From contig QNGE01003848.1 of the NCBI GenBank assembly GCA_008508345.1, positions 1-64,000 of the forward strand: DNA of 64,000 nt. The letters run 5' to 3'. The stretch comes from Paragonimus westermani. Its lineage: Eukaryota; Platyhelminthes; Trematoda; Plagiorchiida; Troglotrematidae. The position numbers were made by a program, and so were the translations under genes. The stretch's first letter is position 1; each line of letters begins with the position of its first letter. This document shows, in pieces, positions 1-10,240 of this stretch. The notes under the pieces were generated by a model that saw only the letters and a program-made list of their open reading frames with translations, did not search any database and was not told the DNA's origin.

Positions 1-3000
1 CGTATTTCTATAAACTCGATACTTCCAATCCAACAATGAAAAGCGATGATAGAGAGTGCTAGTTTTGTTGGACTTTTTCACCTTCTACCTACTTGGGGAA
101 TTTCGAGGGGTGCTGCAATAGGTTTCACCAAATAATTTACGAAATATCTTATTTTAAAATCTGACTGCCACAGGATTAGCTCAGTTGTTTAATCAAGAGT
201 GGAAAACAGCTGATAAGCGCTTCTCACATAGAGGAAGAACAAAAACCCCGAGGTTATACCGTGTTGCCAACATAATTTACCTCGTAGTCACTTCACTGTA
301 CGTTACAAATATTAATCGACTGGAATGGGAACGAGTCGCGTATAAATGATCGACAAATATTTTCGCATGCTTAATAGAATTATTGTACCAGGATTCGTAG
401 CGACAAGCGGTTGTCAAATCAATTCAAGTTGATTGGTAGCCTAAGGAGAATTGGTACACATCTAAATTGATGACTCCGAACTCGTGGACTTACAGTGAGC
501 ACATAGTGACCAGCGGCATTAATTTGTCAAACAGCCTATTTCTTTATCGATTATCTATCTCATAAAATCTGCCTATTTGGTTGGGCAAATCGTAGGTTGA
601 GTTCTGTCATCTTTTAGCTAATTTATCACTTTTAAATAGCAAACAGTTGTTAAGAAATTTGGTTACCTTTGCAGGGGACAAAGAATTTAACAGTTCACAA
701 CTACGAATGCAACAATTAGCACTAAGTGATAACTATTTTAGCTGATTCAATTGTTTTTGTGCGTTTTCTTAGTCAAATTCGAAATTGTGTTGTAAACAAC
801 CTCTGAGTTTGCTTGAAATCTTAACAAAAGCAAGCACGTGACAGTTGCTGACATTTTATTCACTGTACACCACTTCTCCTAATCAATCCAAAGATTATCG
901 TCGAAGTTGGCACCTACTATCACGTCGAGTTAATTTAGTTAGGCAGTTCCTAGATAGAGTCATCCGTACCACTTGTTGTTGTAAGGCTTCTACCAGTGAT
1001 CTTTTCCTCAAATTGGTCGTCAAAATTGCCTATACGCACTTCTTTAGTTATCATTGATAAACGATAACCAGCCCCAACTATGGCTACCTATTCAGGCCAA
1101 GGTTCGACCTAATCACACCGTCCACCGAAATACTGATGTGATCTCACGTCACGTTTCAACCATCCCGAACAATCACGTGTGATGTTTTAATTAATGAAGC
1201 ACTAATTCGATTACTGTCAGTTCTACTAATCACCGGTCATAGTTTTATAAACGTGGTTCACGCCATTGGTTACCGAATAATTGACGAAATTCAGTCAACC
1301 TATACGCATCTCTGTATCATTCGGTCCCTTCACAGTTTAACTGCGTACACGCTAATAGTAACAATTCAAAATTGCGAGATGTTACGAGCTGATATATACA
1401 TTACATAAACACACCTGATGACGCCTTCCACCCCTTCTACCACACATGCAAACATATTTAGGCAAGTTGCTTGATCTAGTAGCATGAAACAGTATGTGTG
1501 GATGGTCACAATGGACAGTCAAACCCAAACAGTGGACACTGAATGACAAACCGATTAGTGCATATGTACGTAAAATATTCGGCTGAAATTGGCTGGAGGT
1601 GGTCACCAGCAGTTATGATGGGAATTTTATACACCTATGACCGTACGTCTAGCTCGGTTCCGGCAAGACCTAGGCACACATGCACAAGGATTCCGACTTG
1701 ACAAACACAGCCAGTTGCGTGCACCTGCGAGAATTCATACTACTCTTTGGTAAGCACTCTAACTAGAAGCATTTAGGTCGAGCGCTACCTGGTAGTTTGT
1801 AACAACGTTTGTCATCCTGCAATAGCCAGTGACGACAAAGTGTTCGCCATTTCTCTCTGTGTGATGTTGGCGTCAGTCATGACAATAAGCCCGACGGTGG
1901 TTGTCAATCATTTCGCCGAAAGTGACTAGGCATTTCGCATGCGCATACGCTTAGTTACTCAACCATTTCCACTATTCCAAATAACGCACAGCTAGCTGAA
2001 AATGGTTCGCAGACTAAATTAAGAACAGGCTAAATCCAATTCGGTGTTTGTAGTGCACAACGAGTGGCGCCTCGAAAACTACCATTTACAACTTACTTAA
2101 TAGCTTCTTGTAATGGCGGTGGAGTAATCAGCGATTTTTAAACAATGTGAGCTGTTTTACTGTTGTTCTCATCAGATTAAGCGAAGAGGCCATAAGACCT
2201 CAGTGGTCTCGGTTTAGACATCTAGGAAATACCTTGCTCCCATAATTAACGTACGACCGTAATCACACCAAACGCTTATCTGTTCGCGAACGTTTTAACA
2301 GCATATACCTTGACAATGTGGGGTAACGCGAGCAGTATGTGTTTAGTAGGCACAATTCGCTAGTAGCGTACGATCGATTTTATGGTTGTTGTCATTCGAG
2401 TGTAATTCCCAGACATATTACTTATGCCGCCATAGCACAGTTCCAGTTAGTGCTCTTAATATTAACAGTGGTTTACGAATTCCACTGAGCCTGAAACACA
2501 CGGCACACCTGACTCGGAAAAGGGTTACCAACTACAGTGAGACACGTAGAACTTTAACCCTGACGTCACCGTAACTTTGTCAATGTTTTATGAGCTACTC
2601 TATTTTACAATCCAAAAGTAGGTCACACACTAGACGGACCCACAAATGTTAACACACTTTCAACGGATTCGAGATTTTGAATATCATTTCCAACCTAAAT
2701 TCAAGGAGCAACTAAATGATTGTAAAAGATTTCTTGATATGGAATGCAAGCTACAAAATTTAACAAAAGTTACAGCGTGAAATACAAAGGAATCTACTTA
2801 GTCGACAATAAGCCTTGAAATGATGGAATGTTATGAAGTTTGTCAGATTTCTCACTAGTAATTTTAAGTTACACGATGATTGCCATCTGTCAGCTTCTTC
2901 ACGTCTTGTGTGTCGTTAGATGTGCAATTATGTCGAATGAAACAAATTGCATTGGTATAAATAAGTTGGTACCTCCAAACTAGTTCTAGGTCACGTTCAC

Positions 3001-3714
3001 AAAGACACCGGCTGGTGGAAATCAAAAGAACCAGAACAGATAAAACAAAGGCAGCTTTATTGTAGCTCAGAGTTTATGGAATGAAAACAATTCTATAGAC
3101 CTCTTGGTTAGTCTTCTTTTAAAAAAGAACACTGCACTCGCATTTTGCTCTCATGAGAGCTTGTCAGCGATGTTTATTGTTCTCTCCTACACGAGATTTG
3201 AACTGTCGCCACTCTTTTCTGGAAGAAACTGTGTTGAACGCTGGGCCGTTGGTCAAATTATGCATAAATGTGAGGACTATAAACTGTTGCTTATTGTTCA
3301 ACATATACCAGCTAGAATCCTCTACCACATGGCTTATTAACAGCTTAGATGATTTGTATTCTCTTTCAAACCACAGTCCTCATAATGTTCACTGATACTC
3401 GGAAAAACACCAATTACCATTTATGAACCAGCCCATAACTTCTAGTCCCACGAGTTAAACCACTATGTCTCATAGGAAAAGGTTGCTATGATTGTGAATT
3501 CATCGGCAAGAATCTCCGTCACTGGTGGTCTATGAGTGTCTTAAAATCCTTTTGGTATAGATCATCAATGGAATGTGGCAAATGCTGTCAACTTTTGACA
3601 CATACTGAATTTCTGCCTCGTTCATGTTTGTGTGGAATTCAGTTACATTTCTTCCTTATTATTAACTGGAGTACATCGTCCCGCATTATCAGTCGTGTCC
3701 GACCACATGGATTA
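1..3714. other. Non-coding DNA, no gene recognised
   Basis: No ORF here shows a recognisable domain, signal peptide or convincing exon boundaries on either strand. The longest open stretches are about 60-80 codons, as expected by chance. A short match to a tRNA B box near 1100-1110 has no partner A box. I see no repeat with a clear second copy in this part. Confidence 0.6.
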
Positions 3715-3718
3715 CTAT

Positions 3719-3828
3719 GTATACATATATATATATATATTTACAGTAATTGGAAGAGGAGGTACACACTGAGTAGTGAACGATTTATTGTGACGTTTCA
3801 AATCCACATTGGGATATATATATATATG
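3719..3828. repeat. Paired AT microsatellites
   Basis: Two short (AT)n tracts, at about 3723-3740 and 3814-3828, flank roughly 75 bases of ordinary sequence. Read on the minus strand, the flank of the second tract contains TTGAAACGTCACAATAAA. This resembles the GAAAC-plus-helix-III segment of the hammerhead arms at 46.7 kb, but no CUGANGA element precedes it. It may be a worn end of a Penelope-like element in which the microsatellite has expanded. The 104-residue ORF across it is only a translation of the repeat. Confidence 0.55.
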
Positions 3829-3840
3829 CGTTGTAAGCGC

Positions 3841-4582
3841 TTCTAAAATGTTCTGTTTTGACATCTGCACCACTCCAATCAGGAATGTGGTGCCGAAAGT
3901 ATAAGTTAGGTTGGAGCAGTAAGTTGGCTTGTGCACTAATGGTGAGTGAATATTGGTCAGCTTTTGTATGTGATAATGCAGTGATGCCTAGCTGCTCGGT
4001 GGCTAACAGATTTACCCCCACCAGAAGTTAGTTCGGACTTCAGACTTCGGCAGTGGAATGGATACGTGCTTCGAGAACATTAAAACTCTCGACTTTTACT
4101 CCTTTTAAAAAGCGCATATCTGAAACGTTCATACGAATACAGAAACTGCAAGCTGTATTCAGTTTTTACATGACTAGTGTTTAAATGCTTACTATATTTG
4201 GTTAGATGATAGTTTGTTGTGATTTTATCGAGATGGATTTAATTGGTGTTCGTGGTGTCAAAATTTGGGCGTCACCCAACATGGCTTTCCGAATCATGGT
4301 CTGTTTTACATTTTGCTTCCTGAGATTAACAACAAGTACATATTTTGGTTTTGAGTAATAAAGATTCTTGTGGCAATTGAGCCACTGCACCAACTTTAAC
4401 CAGACAAAACATTCGTCGTTTATATAAACTGCCCAGTTGGTGGTTATCTTCATTAGACTTTGAACAGAAGCAATTTCTTTCTATCTAGTTTCGTGCAGGA
4501 GGTGATTATTCATATGTTTTTACAAAACCAACTCAAACAAATCGTGTCTCATTTCGGGCGATAAACTATTAGTGGAGTCACA
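3841..4582. other. Non-coding DNA, nothing recognised
   Basis: No coding signature, RNA gene or obvious repeat is visible between the AT tracts and the inverted repeat pair that follows. Confidence 0.5.
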
Positions 4583-4716
4583 GGAACGACAGAGTAGCGA
4601 ACAAGACTTGCTTTCTGTGTTTGATCACCAGACTAAGTACAACACAATAAATACGAAAACAGTAGCTAGGGTAAGTCAGAAAAACGGTCAAGAGATTTCA
4701 AGTGCGACTGTTGCTC
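4583..4716 (+). repeat. Inverted repeat copy A, unknown family
   Basis: This stretch aligns with the reverse complement of 4913-5051. By hand, the core 4583-4690 matches at about 80 percent, including CTTTCTGTGTTTGATCACC against TTTTCTGTGTTTGGTCACC and an exact block of 14 to 15 bases around CAGAAAAACGGTCA. The pair encloses about 196 bases. It is either two old insertions of one dispersed repeat in opposite orientation or one foldback element. The 90-codon ORF beginning here simply reads through copy A and is not considered a gene. Confidence 0.7.
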
Positions 4717-4912
4717 ATTTGACCGACTCCAATAATTCTTCCAGTAAGAACGATGCTTTTCGGATTGTCTACCGAGTGTCAAGGAACCGATCAAAAGTGG
4801 TGAGATTCCCAACGTTGGCAGTTGCTGAAGCCATTAGCATTTGATTGCTCAACCCTGACCTCTGCGCTCAGAAGAAGTTCGTGCGGTCCACAATCAATGA
4901 AACCCACGATTT

Positions 4913-5051
4913 GGAGCAGTGACTGCTATCCATAACATATAATGACCGTTTTTCTGAATAACCCTAGTCGTTGTTTTCATATTTATTGCACTGCAATTGG
5001 CCCGGTGACCAAACACAGAAAACAAGTCCTGTTCGCTACCTTGTCGTGCTC
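4913..5051 (-). repeat. Inverted repeat copy B, unknown family
   Basis: This is the partner of the copy at 4583-4716, read on the opposite strand. Similarity is strongest at 4942-5051 and fades towards 4913, where only short blocks such as the CACTGCTC region still match. No terminal repeat or target-site duplication could be identified. The divergence means the two copies are old. Confidence 0.7.
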
Positions 5052-6576
5052 ATAATTTCAATGGGTATTTTCGGACAAATTATACTAGTGGAGTCCTTGT
5101 TCGGTTGTGCTTATGGACAACTTGACTGAAAACCCGCATTATCACGTAGCGTACGCTGCATGACCAGGTTACACAACGTAAAAAAGTATCTTGTTGATTT
5201 CCTGACAAGAAAGTCAAGAAATACAAACCGGAACAGAGATCGTAAGTCCAATTTCTTCATGATAACTACATTATTCACTTTAAATGTGTATCAGTCTATC
5301 GGATTAGAAGAGGTCAGATAAAGTTGGGAATAACAGGCAAGACGTTAGAATATGCAATGTGCATCATTCACAGTTGATCACATCTTCCTCGTTGCTGTAC
5401 ATATCCCAGTCAAATCCCTCTGAAAACAGCCAGTTCGCTCGAGTTTCGCTCATGTCGGATAATTGCTACACAAGTTTGTTTCACAGAGCAGAAAAAGATG
5501 TGACCAATCGACCAGTTCAGTCTAACGATTTTCAACCTCTCCGTTTAGCTTATATTCAGCTTTCTGTGCTATGTTGCTCTGACAAATTCTCATCGATGTG
5601 TCTCGTTTACCACAGGGAACAGCAAATGTATGGTGTGCACCACTTCCATCTTGTCGATAACTCCTGTCTTTAAACTTGCTTACTGGTGATATCCAAACCA
5701 TGTACACCTATTGGACAATCTATCACTGGCTCTGCTTACACGCGTTAACAGGAGATGACTCTAGAAGATCTGATTTTTAAGTGACAAATCAGTATCTAAT
5801 ATTCATTCTGTGTACCCATTTCTGACTGGAAAAACCCAAATATACGGAAAGTCACGTAAATGAAACGAAGTATTCAACGCAAGTGTGAATGCTTTTGATA
5901 GGGACTAGCAGACGTTATTTTGACTATTGCTGACTTTATATGAACAAAAACAACATGTATCTCTATTCAACCCGCATGTTCATTTCAGCATGAACACCCG
6001 CATTATGAACTGTAATCTTTACCTCCGCCAGCTTGGCGGTTCACAGATAATATAGTCATCATTGCAATGTTTCGTAGTCCATCATACAAATGCTGGCATT
6101 TTGAGTACTGTCTCACTTCAATGAATTCCATTTAATGCAGAAAATTGGAGATAACGTTCTTGATACAAATCGATAGTCTTGTGGTTTCATGTCCGTTAAT
6201 ACCATTTCTCAATGAAGAAATTTAAGCTCGAATTATTCCGGAAGTGACGAACTTGGGCAGTTTTCTCTGTTATGTTGCAACCGCAAAAGACGCTTGGCCT
6301 GCAAAGTTGCTTATCACACGAAAACGTGTACGACTTATGCTAAAACATAGGGCCACGAACGCGTACACTCATTTTTACGGCTGACGTGTATTCACACACA
6401 TTGGGCAGCGATACATATTAGTTCGTCCTGGTGGCACGTCCCCCATAGCGCGTACACACTATTCCAATAGTCGCTTATGGTCTATCACCTTCCTGGCTTT
6501 GACACTTGTCATTTAGTTCTCTTTTTTTCTAAACCGTGAATAATATACTACTCACCAACGAAGCTGTTTATTGTAC
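5052..6576. other. Non-coding DNA, possible remains of the gypsy 3' LTR near its right end
   Basis: No gene is recognised. If the gypsy element kept a 3' LTR it would occupy the right part of this stretch, reading leftwards from about 6577 on the minus strand. I found no matching copy upstream of gag, so no LTR is annotated. Confidence 0.5.
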
Positions 6577-6577
6577 A

Positions 6578-6593
6578 ACCCTCCCTCTTCTGA
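6578..6593 (-). promoter_or_regulatory. Candidate polypurine tract and 3' LTR boundary
   Basis: On the minus strand the sequence reads AGAAGAGGGAGGGT and is followed at once by TGTACAATAAAC. A polypurine tract ending beside a TG dinucleotide is what primes plus-strand synthesis at the 3' LTR edge of LTR elements, and it lies just after the integrase C-terminus as expected. A second copy of TGTACAATAAAC upstream of gag would prove the boundary, but none was found. Confidence 0.5.
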
Positions 6594-6594
6594 G

Positions 6595-7060
6595 GTTCGT
6601 TGGTTCCTCTGTGCCTGCTAACGAATTCTCTCTGACCAACGCAGTGTCGCCTCGCAAACTGTTGATCTTCTGCTGGTTCGCTGCAATAGCATATCGTGCC
6701 ACTTTGCTATTTCATTGCCATGCACTCGTTTCCTCTCGCCATCCCTCTTGATCGTACACACTGGGCCCCATTTGGAAATTAACAAAAACGGACCTTTCTA
6801 CTTAGGCACGAGTTTCTTTGAACCTGGGTCGCTGGCACCTCTGTTCCGATGAACATCCTAACTTTGCCGAGCCGTTGAGCTATCAATCATCCCCTTGTGT
6901 GCTCCTGCGATGCTTCCAGATTTTGTTTGGCTTTTACTTTTTCAACAACCAATTCTCCGGTGGAATCGCTGCATTTTGGCCGTATTCCAATATCTTGATC
7001 CACCGGAAGTCGAAACATTCTGCCGTACATCAATGGAAATAGAAATTTCTTCGTGTTGGA
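6595..7060 (-). pseudogene. gypsy integrase C-terminal region with GPY/F module
   Basis: Past the core, MYGRMFRLPVD matches the usual end of the integrase core fold. It is followed by a degraded basic stretch and then by KGPFLLISKWGP (about 6760-6796), the GPY/F module of gypsy integrases. A stop codon replaces the tryptophan expected just before KGPF. A basic tail containing KRKRVHGNEI follows. Several stops and frame changes are present. Confidence 0.75.
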
Positions 7061-7768
7061 CTACACAGACGTACGATGGGCTAATAACAGCAGTGGCAAC
7101 GCAGTCACACAGTCGCCCTTCTTAGCTGACAACCACTTCTTGATCGTTCGGTTGTTACGTTCAGTGAGCCCATTCGTCTGCTGGTGATATGGTGCTGTTC
7201 GGATGCGCTTGGTTGCCAGATGTTGTATGCATGTTCGAAACTTCTCGTTCTCAAAGTATGGTCCCCAATCCGTCAAGATCGCCTTTGACACATTGTGGTT
7301 CGCTACAATCTACTTCATCACTACGTCTCCTACCGTAGAGGCATTTTGATCCAGAACAGCAATCGCTTCGATCCGACGGGTAAAGTGTTCCGTTATGACC
7401 AGAACGTAATGGTTACCGCGAGCGCTGGATGGAAGTGGGCCCATAAGATCCACCGACCAGGGTTCAACGATTTCGGAAACCGGTATTAGTTGTAAAGGTT
7501 GTTGGGCTCCCCCACTGTCGTCTTTCAGCTGCTGGCACTGTTGGCAGGTAGTCACGTACGCCGTCATATCCTCTTTCATCTTCGGCCAATATCCTCCTTG
7601 CTTCAGCAGATCGAATGTCCTGGTACATCTGGCGTGTGACATTTCATGGCAGTTTGTTATCAGCTTCTTTCTAACTTGTCTCGGGATGACTACTAAATGA
7701 GAATGGCCTACACTATGCTGCCACCTTAATACGCCCCACCGTTTAAGCCAACTTGTCTCTACTGGGAA
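7061..7768 (-). pseudogene. gypsy integrase remnant (zinc finger and DDE core)
   Basis: The N-terminal zinc finger shows HEMSH followed by GGYWPKMKEDM and CQQC (H2C2 type). The catalytic core keeps all three acidic residues: D in VDLMGPLP, D in LTDWGPYF, and E in GLTERNNRT. Exactly 35 residues separate the second D and the E (D,D35E). Sequence APYHQQTNGLTE is characteristic of gypsy integrases. The frame is the same throughout but is broken by stop codons near 7767 and 7300 and just after 7061. Integrase inserts the cDNA into the host genome. Confidence 0.92.
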
Positions 7769-8330
7769 TCAACCACTTTTCAGCTTTTCTTCACTAGTAT
7801 TAGTTAGATTCCTCAAGCCTCTTTCCAGAGTGTCAATCACCTTCCGGAGTACCTTGTCCTGACACTCCAGACACATTAGTGCTTGTGGGTCCCGCCTCAT
7901 CGCTAAGCCTTTGACTTCAAAAGTCACTTTGGGAAGTCCGTCGTCTGTCTGCGGTCGAGAAGGACAATCAGCGACGCAAGTGCTAGAACCAGGCATACGA
8001 TTGGTCGTAAATTCATATTCCAGTGAACGCAACGCCCATCAGCCAATCTGCTTCTCGAGTCCCTGTCAGTTCTGATCCACTCTAGAGGTTTGTGATCCGT
8101 CTCCGTGTGAAACTGTTGACCCAACAAGTGCCACCTTCACTTTTTCACTGCCGAGACGGTTGCCAAACATTCTTTCTACTGGGATCAGTACTCTACTGGC
8201 ACATTCGATTACTCCCTCCTTTTGCTTGAGTACTGCTCCAATGCCACGGTCACTGGCATTTGCTGCTACGATGAATAGTCCTTTTTGTTGGAAGTTTCAG
8301 CGTCAGGTGTTGTTCGTTCATCTCTTTTCG
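7769..8330 (-). pseudogene. gypsy RNase H remnant
   Basis: After the RT comes FIVAANASDRGIGAVL, aligned with the DAS block of gypsy RNase H. The first catalytic aspartate is asparagine here (AAT at 8258-8260), one base change away from GAT. ECASRVL and HTETDHKPLEWI follow in the expected order, and then YEFTTNRMPG and ADCPSR, the usual end of the domain. At least two frameshifts are needed to join these blocks. The domain would normally digest the RNA strand of the RNA-DNA hybrid. Confidence 0.85.
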
Positions 8331-8367
8331 CACTCGCGTGAACATTCTCTGAATATCGTTGATCCGT

Positions 8368-9245
8368 TCAGATTGCTTCTTTTCGAGAGAGTTCGTACAG
8401 TGGTGATGCAATGGGGTGGAAATTTTTCACAAACCGACTGTAGCACCCCGCTCGAATCAAAAATTCTCTCAGCCTGCGCTTAGAATTTTGTGCCACGGCC
8501 TGTCTAATCGTCAGTGTTATCTCTTGCAGGGGCCTGATTCCACCTTGACTCACCTTGTTCCTCAGTAACACCAATGATGACCGCCCGAGTTGTGAATTAT
8601 CGGCATTAATGCGAAGTCCCAAGTTCGTGATTCGATTCAAGACAGCATCTAGGTAGGCAGCTTGCTGTGATTCAGTGTTACCATATATCACAATATCATC
8701 TCCGTATAGTGTCACATTATCCATTCGTTTCACAAAATGAACCACCAGACGTCAAAGTGTGAATGGTGCCCTGGATAAACCAAACGGCATCCACTCAAAT
8801 TGGTACTGTTTCTCGCTCATCTTGAATGCGGTTTTCTCAAGATCTGTGTGTTTGGTTGCTACCTGCCAGTATCCGCAACGTAGGTCGAACACCTTGAATA
8901 AACTGGCCTGTTGTAACTTATCAAACATACCAGCCGCGGACAGTATTGGTACAACTGTGTTCTATGTTACCTCATTTAACCGCCTAAAATTCACACAAAA
9001 CAGCACTTCCTGTTGAACTTCTTCACCAGGAGAACAGGCGAGTTGTGCGAATTGTTGGCTTCTTCACTAATATACTCATCCAGCATGTTCTGTATTTTCC
9101 TTCTCACTTCCTCTTCAAGATGGGTGGGTATCCTGCGGGGTCCGTGAAGTCGAAATATCCCAGTTGTTAGTATATCATCTGCAATCCGGTTGAAGAACCC
9201 GTACTGACCATCGTCGTCCGTAAATACCTCCGCGTGTTTCTCCAC
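8368..9245 (-). pseudogene. gypsy reverse transcriptase remnant
   Basis: Several RT blocks can be read in order. They are an N-terminal RRIPTHLEEEVRRKIQ with SPVLLVKKF (9000-9245), then after a frameshift VNFRRLNEV, then FDLRCGYWQV (about 8866-8890, the first catalytic aspartate block), then KTAFKMSEKQYQFEWMPFGL, then LYGDDIVIYG with the catalytic YGDD at 8695-8706, and a thumb/connection segment ending in FLIRAGCYSRFVKNF. The catalytic aspartates are kept. Two in-frame stops fall between the N-terminal and YGDD blocks, one just before the YGDD stretch. This domain would copy element RNA into cDNA. Confidence 0.92.
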
Positions 9246-9448
9246 CGTGGACTGGAGTAAGGGGGTTGCGCAAACGTGGGTTTAGCCGTGCGTACTTGGT
9301 TGACGCTGTCCTGTTGCTGATCTGTGAGTCTCAAGGAACCATTTCTGGTTGAAAGCTTCTTGACATTCAGGTCAGTCACGACATCTGTTGTAACGAACGA
9401 ATCGGCTCCAAGAATCGTTTGCCTGGTTTCTGGGAACAATGAAACCAA
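9167..9448 (-). pseudogene. gypsy protease C-terminus and linker to reverse transcriptase
   Basis: TILGADSF near the start of this open stretch matches the ILG-A/D motif that closes retropepsin domains of gypsy elements. It is followed by VVTDL, as in the usual run-in to the reverse transcriptase. It lies in a different frame from the active-site segment just upstream and from the reverse transcriptase N-terminus just downstream, so a frameshift occurs on each side. Confidence 0.65.
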
Positions 9449-9693
9449 TATGTACCCCCAAATTCTTTCACACTATCAACTGGCAGGTTGTGACTTCCAA
9501 CTGTTCTGATCGCCATAGATGTCAGCTCTACGTTCTGCTTTCCTGTAAGAGCAATAAACGGAATGGCTGTCTTTGTATCGACCAAGTACTGTTCTACCTC
9601 CTCGTCGACCTCAACCCTCGTATGAACGGCTCCTCTCTCAATCGCCCTCATTGTTATTTGACCTGTCCAACAAGAGGAACAGTCATGGAACAT
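9376..9693 (-). pseudogene. gypsy aspartic protease (retropepsin) remnant
   Basis: The segment YLVDTKTAIPFIAL aligns with the active-site region of retropepsins, where the canonical triplet is D-T/S-G. Here the glycine is lysine (DTK; codons at 9571-9579), so even an intact frame would probably not give an active protease. The C-terminal hallmark ILGAD lies downstream in another frame (see the 9167-9448 entry), which shows a frameshift inside the domain. This enzyme would have cleaved the element's own Gag-Pol polyprotein. Confidence 0.7.
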
Positions 9694-9714
9694 TTTGTTT
9701 TTAGGCCTCTGAAA

Positions 9715-10240
9715 TCATCGGTTTGGGCAATCCTTCTTCCAATGTCCTTCTTCACCACAGAAGAAGCAACTTGTTAGACGAACGCACCTTCGTGATGCTG
9801 TTTTCAGCACAGCCACACCCAATGCTAGCTCCATTGATTTCTGCATTTTTCCCTGTGTCTCCTCGTCCACATTGCTGTTCGTGTCCATGAAAGCCACGGA
9901 CATAACTCCTAGCTCCCGTGTCACCTTTGCAAGATCATCAAGGTCTATCCGCCGGGCAACATGAGCAATGCGGAATTGTTCGTGAACCACCATCGGGAGA
10001 CCTTCAATAAACTGCCCCACTAACAACTTCAGTCGTGATTATCGATTCAACTGTGGTACAATCCCGCCCAACAATCTTTACAGAATGGCAGCAAACACGG
10101 ATAGACCTGTTCCTTGTGCAAGCCTGGCCGGCTTTAACCACCACATGGCTTCCTGGCAGTCTTCCGGGCTGTCAAACGCAGCCACCAGCTCCAGTCTATC
10201 TGTAACGCCATGCGATATTTGTTATAAGGTGCCATCATAT
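9715..10240 (-). pseudogene. gypsy gag remnant with CCHC zinc knuckle
   Basis: The C-terminal part carries CFFCGEEGHWKKDC, an exact C-x2-C-x4-H-x4-C zinc knuckle of a retroviral-type nucleocapsid, which binds RNA during particle assembly. About 105 codons upstream of this are open. Before that the same frame runs on through two in-frame stop codons (around 10033-10075) into sequence reading LELVAAFDSPEDC, typical of a gag body. The true start is not recognisable. In-frame stops make this a pseudogene. Protease sequence follows in the same frame after a further stop. Confidence 0.8.

Larger units (their letters stand above)
6577..10240 (-). mobile_element. Decayed Ty3/gypsy LTR retrotransposon (internal region)
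   Basis: Reading leftwards on the minus strand, the order is gag with a CCHC zinc knuckle, retropepsin, reverse transcriptase, RNase H, integrase with an H2C2 zinc finger and D,D35E core, a GPY/F module, then a purine-rich tract. Integrase lying after RNase H is the Ty3/gypsy (Metaviridae) order. All three reading frames are used in turn and in-frame stops occur in every domain, so no protein can be made. A 5' LTR, primer-binding site and target-site duplication were not recognised. Element families such as Boudicca or Gulliver are known in flukes, but I cannot place this copy among them by eye. Confidence 0.93.
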
